From: Enterovibrio sp042096095
GTDB lineage: Bacteria; Pseudomonadota; Gammaproteobacteria; Enterobacterales; Vibrionaceae
DNA: 37,299 nucleotides
Reading direction: 5' to 3'
NCBI GenBank assembly: GCA_042096095.1
Contig: JBELME010000009.1
Coordinates: 1-37,299 of the forward strand
The notes beneath the pieces were generated by a model that worked only from the letters and a program-made list of their open reading frames with translations, was not told the DNA's origin and ran no database searches. How positions within the stretch are numbered: position 1 is the first letter of the stretch; each line of letters starts with the position of its first letter. Below are positions 33,286 to 37,299 of the stretch, one piece after another. The position numbers and the translations under genes are program-made.

Positions 33286-34302
33286 ATGAGTAACCCAACG
33301 ACCAAACCCATTGTACTTAGCGGTGTTCAACCTTCAGGTGAACTCAGTATCGGCAACTACATCGGTGCTTTGCGTCAGTGGGAACAAATGCAAGATGACT
33401 TCGATTGCCAATACTGCATCGTAGACTTGCACGCGATCACTGTTCGTCAGGAAGCGGAAAAACTGCGTGAAGCAACGCTCGACTCGCTAGCGCTCTGTTT
33501 GGCTGTGGGTGTCACGCCAGAGAAAAGTAACTTGTTCATTCAATCGCACGTGCCTGAGCATGCGCAATTGGGTTGGGTGCTGAACTGTTACACGCAAATG
33601 GGCGAGCTTAACCGCATGACTCAGTTCAAAGACAAATCAGCACGCCACGCAGAAAACATTAACGCGGGTTTGTTCGGCTACCCAGTCTTGATGGCAGCAG
33701 ACATTCTTCTGTATCAAGCGAACCAGGTGCCAGTGGGCAATGACCAGAAGCAACACTTGGAGTTGGCGCGTGATATCGCGACCCGCTTCAACAATGTCTA
33801 CGGTGATGTGTTCAGTGTGCCAGAACCGTACATCCCACAAGTGGGTGCGCGCGTGATGAGCCTGCAAGACCCGACAAAGAAAATGTCGAAGTCTGACGAT
33901 AACCGCAACAACGTGATTGGTCTGCTTGAAGACCCGAAATCCATCGCGAAGAAAATCAAACGCGCGATGACCGATTCAGAAGAGCCACCACGTGTTCTGT
34001 TTGATATTCAAAACAAGCCGGGTGTAGCGAACTTGATGGGCCTGATGTCTGTGGCGACTGGCAAGACGTTTGCAGAGATTGAAGCAGACTACGCAGACAA
34101 GATGTATGGTCACCTGAAAACCGACACGGCAGAAGCCGTTGTTGCGATGCTTGAACCTGTTCAACAGCGTTATGCTGAATTCCGTCAAGATCGTGCTTAC
34201 TTGGATCAAGTCATGAAAGCAGGTGCCGAGAAAGCCTCTGAACGTGCCGCAGTGACCTTGAAGAAAGTGTACGAAGCAGTAGGCTTTGTGACTCGCACAT
34301 AG
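33286..34302 (+). CDS. trpS: Tryptophanyl-tRNA synthetase
   Basis: TrpS charges tRNA-Trp. The 338-residue protein (E. coli 334) starts MSNPTTKPIVLSGVQPSGELSIGNYIGAL, with SIGN as the HIGH-equivalent motif. The KMSKS loop is at 199-203 (DPTKKMSKSDDN). Start 33286 gives the family N-terminus and has AGGA and AGAAAGA upstream. A 14-codon extension from 33244 would lie inside the hairpin. It is the last gene of rpe-gph-trpS. Confidence 0.97.
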   Translation: MSNPTTKPIVLSGVQPSGELSIGNYIGALRQWEQMQDDFDCQYCIVDLHAITVRQEAEKLREATLDSLALCLAVGVTPEKSNLFIQSHVPEHAQLGWVLNCYTQMGELNRMTQFKDKSARHAENINAGLFGYPVLMAADILLYQANQVPVGNDQKQHLELARDIATRFNNVYGDVFSVPEPYIPQVGARVMSLQDPTKKMSKSDDNRNNVIGLLEDPKSIAKKIKRAMTDSEEPPRVLFDIQNKPGVANLMGLMSVATGKTFAEIEADYADKMYGHLKTDTAEAVVAMLEPVQQRYAEFRQDRAYLDQVMKAGAEKASERAAVTLKKVYEAVGFVTRT

Positions 34303-34330
34303 CCAAAACGCATTCTTGACCAATCAAATC

Positions 34331-34358
34331 AAAAAGCAGCGAATTCGCTGCTTTTTTT
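34331..34358 (+). terminator. Intrinsic terminator of trpS
   Basis: AAAAAGCAGCG (34331-34341) pairs with CGCTGCTTTTT (34346-34356) around AATT, followed by more Ts. Confidence 0.95.
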
Positions 34359-34556
34359 GTCCTTATCTCTCCTGTTCCCACCATCTTTTCCTATTTTTGA
34401 CGCTTTCCTTATCTGTTGATTGCTGAAGGAGTCTCGAAAATTGCGTCAGCACCTTATGCTCTATTCGGTGATATGAGCCTTTCATCACGTAAATGAAGTG
34501 CATGACTGTTACATATTTGCGTTGCTTATGACTTCACAAGCAAAAAAGGACAGCAA

Positions 34557-37299
34557 ATGAAGATCTCAACATGGAGTCCACTGGCTCTAGCCCTAAGTGC
34601 AGCACTTCCTGCAAGTGCAGACGTGCTGATTACGGAATATGTCGAAGGTTCATCAAACAACAAAGCCGTTGAAATCACTAACCTTGGCAGCGACAGTGTG
34701 TCTCTCGACAATTGGGCAGTCAAAATCGCGTCAAACAACAATACGTCTTTCGGTTCCACCATTGCCTTAAGTGGCGCGTTGGCTGCTGGTGATTCTCTGG
34801 TGATCGGTAACAGCAGTGCATCGTCAGACATCACCGATGCCAGTCAAATTACCTCGGGGTCGGTAAACTTTAACGGTAACGACGTTGTGGCGCTCGTGGA
34901 TGGTAATGACAATGTCATCGATAGCCTAGGAGAGCTCGCACTAGGGAGTAACTACGCCAAAGATGTCACCCTTCGTCGTCAAGAAGGCAGTGCGGGGCGT
35001 ACCGACCTGACTGCGCCGTTCGATGTGTCTTCTGAATGGCAATCTTTTGACCGAGATACGTTTGATGGTCTGGGTTGCAGTGGCCTCGGTGCGTGTGATG
35101 GCGGCGGAGGTGGCACTACCTTCACGTGTGACGATCAAACCCTGACTCCCATTTATGCTGTTCAAGGCAGTGGTGATAAAAGCCCATTTGTCCCGGACGG
35201 CAGCTTTGAAAGCGAAGACACTTACTATGTTAGCGGCGTCGTAACAGCGGTAACCACCAATTTGTACAAAGGCTTTTGGCTGCAAGATGCGAATGGCGAT
35301 GGGGATCCATCAACCTCCGACGGTTTGTATATCTTCACGGGAAGCGAACCGACGGGGATTGAGCCGGGCATGCAAGTGTGTGCGGGCGGTAAGGTCAAAG
35401 AGTTCTTCAACCTGACAGAGCTGGATGCGCTGGGCGACCAATGGGAAGTGATCGACACTGTTGGTGAGCTAGCAGCGACGGACATTGAAGTGGTTGAAGA
35501 CGAAGTGCTTGAAGACGCCCTTGAGCGTTATGAAGGCATGAAAGTGCGCCTCACTCAAAGCAGTGACATGGTGATCACGCGTAACTTTGGTTTTGACTTT
35601 GATGCGTTCCGAAACAACATGGTGTTGTCGCATCAAGCACCGCTGGTCAAGCCAACACAGCTTTACATAGCGGGCTCTGAAGAAGCTGCTGCCCTTGCTG
35701 CTGAAAATGCACAAAACCAGCTCTACATTGAAACAGACACCAACGCGCCTAATGGCGTCGTGCCTTACTTCCCTGGCCTGGATGCAGACCAAGGGTATAT
35801 TCGTATTGGCGATGTCGTTACCAACCTTGAAGGTGTAATGGGCTATAGCTTTAGCAAATACCGCATGGTGGCAACCAATGAAATCACGGCGGGTGATTTT
35901 GTGCGTGAGGAGGATCGAACTGCTGCTCCTGAAAAGTTCGCTGACACCAACCTCAAAGTCGCAAGTTTCAATGTGCTTAACTATTTCACCAGCGCGAGCG
36001 CGGTGGGCGGTGACTTGAATGTCACGTGTGATGACCAAGCTGATGCGGATGCATCCCGTGGTTGTAACCGTGGTACCAAAGACGCGGCTGAGTTTGAACT
36101 GCAACGCGCGAAAATCGTGAACGCGTTGGAAGCGATGGATGCTGACATCGTTGGCTTGATGGAAATCGAGAACAACGGCTTTGGTGACAACGGGGCATTG
36201 GCGGATTTGGTGACCGAACTGAACACGCGCTTTGCGGATGACGCGGATCACTACACCTATGTGACGCCAGCGGTTGAAGATCTCAATCAAGGTGCTTTCT
36301 TGGGAGGTGATGCGATTCAAGTGGCACTGATTTACCGTGCTGCAAAAGTGTCTCCATCGGGGGATGCAGTGGTTGTGCGCATGCCAGAGCAACACATATC
36401 GGGTGATAGCCCTGAAGGTGAAACACGTCAATTGGATAAATTCCAGCGAGATAGCTTAGTGCAAACCTTTAGCGTGGTGGACGAGCAAACACTGTCTATC
36501 GCGGTCAGCCACTTCAAATCGAAAGGTTCGGGTTGCTACGAAGATTGGATTGCGGGCGAATTTGATGATGATCCGGCCGACCTTCAAGGCCGTTGTAACG
36601 AGTTCCGCGTGTCTGCTGCAGAAACGCTAGGCAATGCATTGGCTGACATCGATGGCGACATTATCGCGCTGGGTGATTTCAATGCGTATGGTCAAGAAGA
36701 TCCGATGCGTGTCATGACGGATTACGACGCTACATCTGCAGAACGTAAGATTGTGACCGCTGCCGGTACCTCTATCGCAGGCGTGACACTTGATGACACT
36801 GCGCGCGAAGTGGGTGATGGCTTTGGTTACGTGAACCTTGCTACCTCTTTCTTGGGCGATGAAGCTTTCTCGTACACCTTTGATGGTGAGCTGGGTAGCT
36901 TAGACCATGCCGTGGGTAACCAAGGCGTGGTAAGCAAGCTAACTGGCGTGGAAGACTGGCACATCAATGCTGTAGAAAGCACGCTGTTCCAATACTCAGG
37001 CCGCTTTACGGGTGATTTGGTGAAATCTACCAACCCTTACTCTTCATCAGATCATGATCCTGTGATCTTCAGCTTGAACTATGAAGAAGCTGAGGCGATG
37101 TTCAAATTGCGCTTTAAAAACAAGAGCATTTTCTGGGTGCAGCCTGCGGTGAATGGAAGTATTGACAGTGATCGTCCTTGGCTTCGCTGGAAGAAGAACC
37201 GCAAATACACCCAAGACAGCCCATTCTTGCAAGAGATGGGCGTGGGATACGGTGACACAGTTTCGCTCAGTGTTCGCCTCTGGGGATTCATTGATATCC
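34557..37299 (+). CDS. xds: Extracellular nuclease, Xds/ExeM type (partial, runs off the window)
   Basis: The reading frame is open for 914 codons to the end of the window, without a stop. A signal peptide (MKISTWSPLALALSAALPASA) is followed by a lamin-tail-type domain (about 22-130, VLITEYVEGSSNNKAVEITN) and a Gly-rich linker. An OB-like region (about 195-440) comes next, and then an endonuclease/exonuclease/phosphatase domain from residue 466 (LKVASFNVLNYF). The catalytic set is present: LMEIENNG, VSHFKSKGSG, ALGDFNAYGQEDP and SSSDHDPV (829-835). V. cholerae Xds degrades extracellular DNA and controls biofilm architecture. AAAAAGGA lies before the ATG. The C-terminal anchor or sorting region is not visible. 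Confidence 0.92.
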   Translation, partial: MKISTWSPLALALSAALPASADVLITEYVEGSSNNKAVEITNLGSDSVSLDNWAVKIASNNNTSFGSTIALSGALAAGDSLVIGNSSASSDITDASQITSGSVNFNGNDVVALVDGNDNVIDSLGELALGSNYAKDVTLRRQEGSAGRTDLTAPFDVSSEWQSFDRDTFDGLGCSGLGACDGGGGGTTFTCDDQTLTPIYAVQGSGDKSPFVPDGSFESEDTYYVSGVVTAVTTNLYKGFWLQDANGDGDPSTSDGLYIFTGSEPTGIEPGMQVCAGGKVKEFFNLTELDALGDQWEVIDTVGELAATDIEVVEDEVLEDALERYEGMKVRLTQSSDMVITRNFGFDFDAFRNNMVLSHQAPLVKPTQLYIAGSEEAAALAAENAQNQLYIETDTNAPNGVVPYFPGLDADQGYIRIGDVVTNLEGVMGYSFSKYRMVATNEITAGDFVREEDRTAAPEKFADTNLKVASFNVLNYFTSASAVGGDLNVTCDDQADADASRGCNRGTKDAAEFELQRAKIVNALEAMDADIVGLMEIENNGFGDNGALADLVTELNTRFADDADHYTYVTPAVEDLNQGAFLGGDAIQVALIYRAAKVSPSGDAVVVRMPEQHISGDSPEGETRQLDKFQRDSLVQTFSVVDEQTLSIAVSHFKSKGSGCYEDWIAGEFDDDPADLQGRCNEFRVSAAETLGNALADIDGDIIALGDFNAYGQEDPMRVMTDYDATSAERKIVTAAGTSIAGVTLDDTAREVGDGFGYVNLATSFLGDEAFSYTFDGELGSLDHAVGNQGVVSKLTGVEDWHINAVESTLFQYSGRFTGDLVKSTNPYSSSDHDPVIFSLNYEEAEAMFKLRFKNKSIFWVQPAVNGSIDSDRPWLRWKKNRKYTQDSPFLQEMGVGYGDTVSLSVRLWGFIDI

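Noticed and set aside
34468..34488. GTGAT ... ATCAC inverted repeat upstream of xds as a CRP site
   Set aside because: Spacer of 11 bases does not fit the TGTGA-N6-TCACA pattern.
35469..36431. Long antisense ORF (about 320 codons) opposite the nuclease gene
   Set aside because: It lies wholly inside the clear xds frame, has no recognisable domain, and is a codon-bias shadow.

Overview
The window looks like an ordinary chromosomal core segment from a gammaproteobacterium of the family Vibrionaceae. Three things support this: an AphA-type PadR regulator next to ppc; an argininosuccinate lyase fused to an N-acetyltransferase domain (ArgHA); and the gene order prx/grx-oxyR-mrcA-pilMNOPQ-aroK-aroB-damX-dam-rpe-gph-trpS-xds, which as I recall matches Vibrio cholerae chromosome I. 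The genus cannot be fixed from sequence reading alone. The apparent lack of argE between ppc and argC, and one interrupted gene, suggest a lineage other than the best-known Vibrio species. No phage, insertion sequence, CRISPR array, rRNA or tRNA was seen.

Layout. 251-6877: malic enzyme, then the methionine genes (metJ facing away from metBL, then metF), with MetJ operators before metB and metF. 6996-10552: aphA and ppc, both on the minus strand, separated by a 353-base region that holds a LuxR/HapR-like operator and a possible Qrr sRNA pairing site. 10553-11030: a 478-base control region between ppc and argC. 11031-16011: argC-argB-argG-argHA. 16058-18817: a small DUF3624 gene, a flavin disulfide reductase broken by an in-frame TGA, and a peroxiredoxin-glutaredoxin hybrid, all on the minus strand and facing away from oxyR. 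19939-22449: mrcA (minus). 22597-26964: the pilMNOPQ machinery with overlapping genes. 27247-34302: aroK, aroB, damX, dam, rpe, gph and trpS, with a DUF2970 membrane protein on the minus strand between dam and rpe. From 34557: an extracellular nuclease (xds/exeM type) that runs off the end.

The most interesting signal is in front of argC. Downstream of a good promoter and two ARG boxes lies a 16-codon open reading frame (10888-10938) with a Shine-Dalgarno-like sequence. It encodes MMDYYSQTLLLRRRRR and ends in five consecutive arginine codons. This is what an arginine-sensing attenuation leader should look like, and it comes in addition to ArgR repression. The RNA after it can form two mutually exclusive hairpins and then becomes C-rich and G-poor, with no U-tract. 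If attenuation occurs, Rho-dependent termination is therefore more likely than an intrinsic terminator. Other second-look items are two near-identical HexR-like inverted repeats around the ppc promoter, the TGA-interrupted reductase with a Cys-rich tail, and a transcription terminator that also encodes the C-terminus of the opposing DUF3624 protein.
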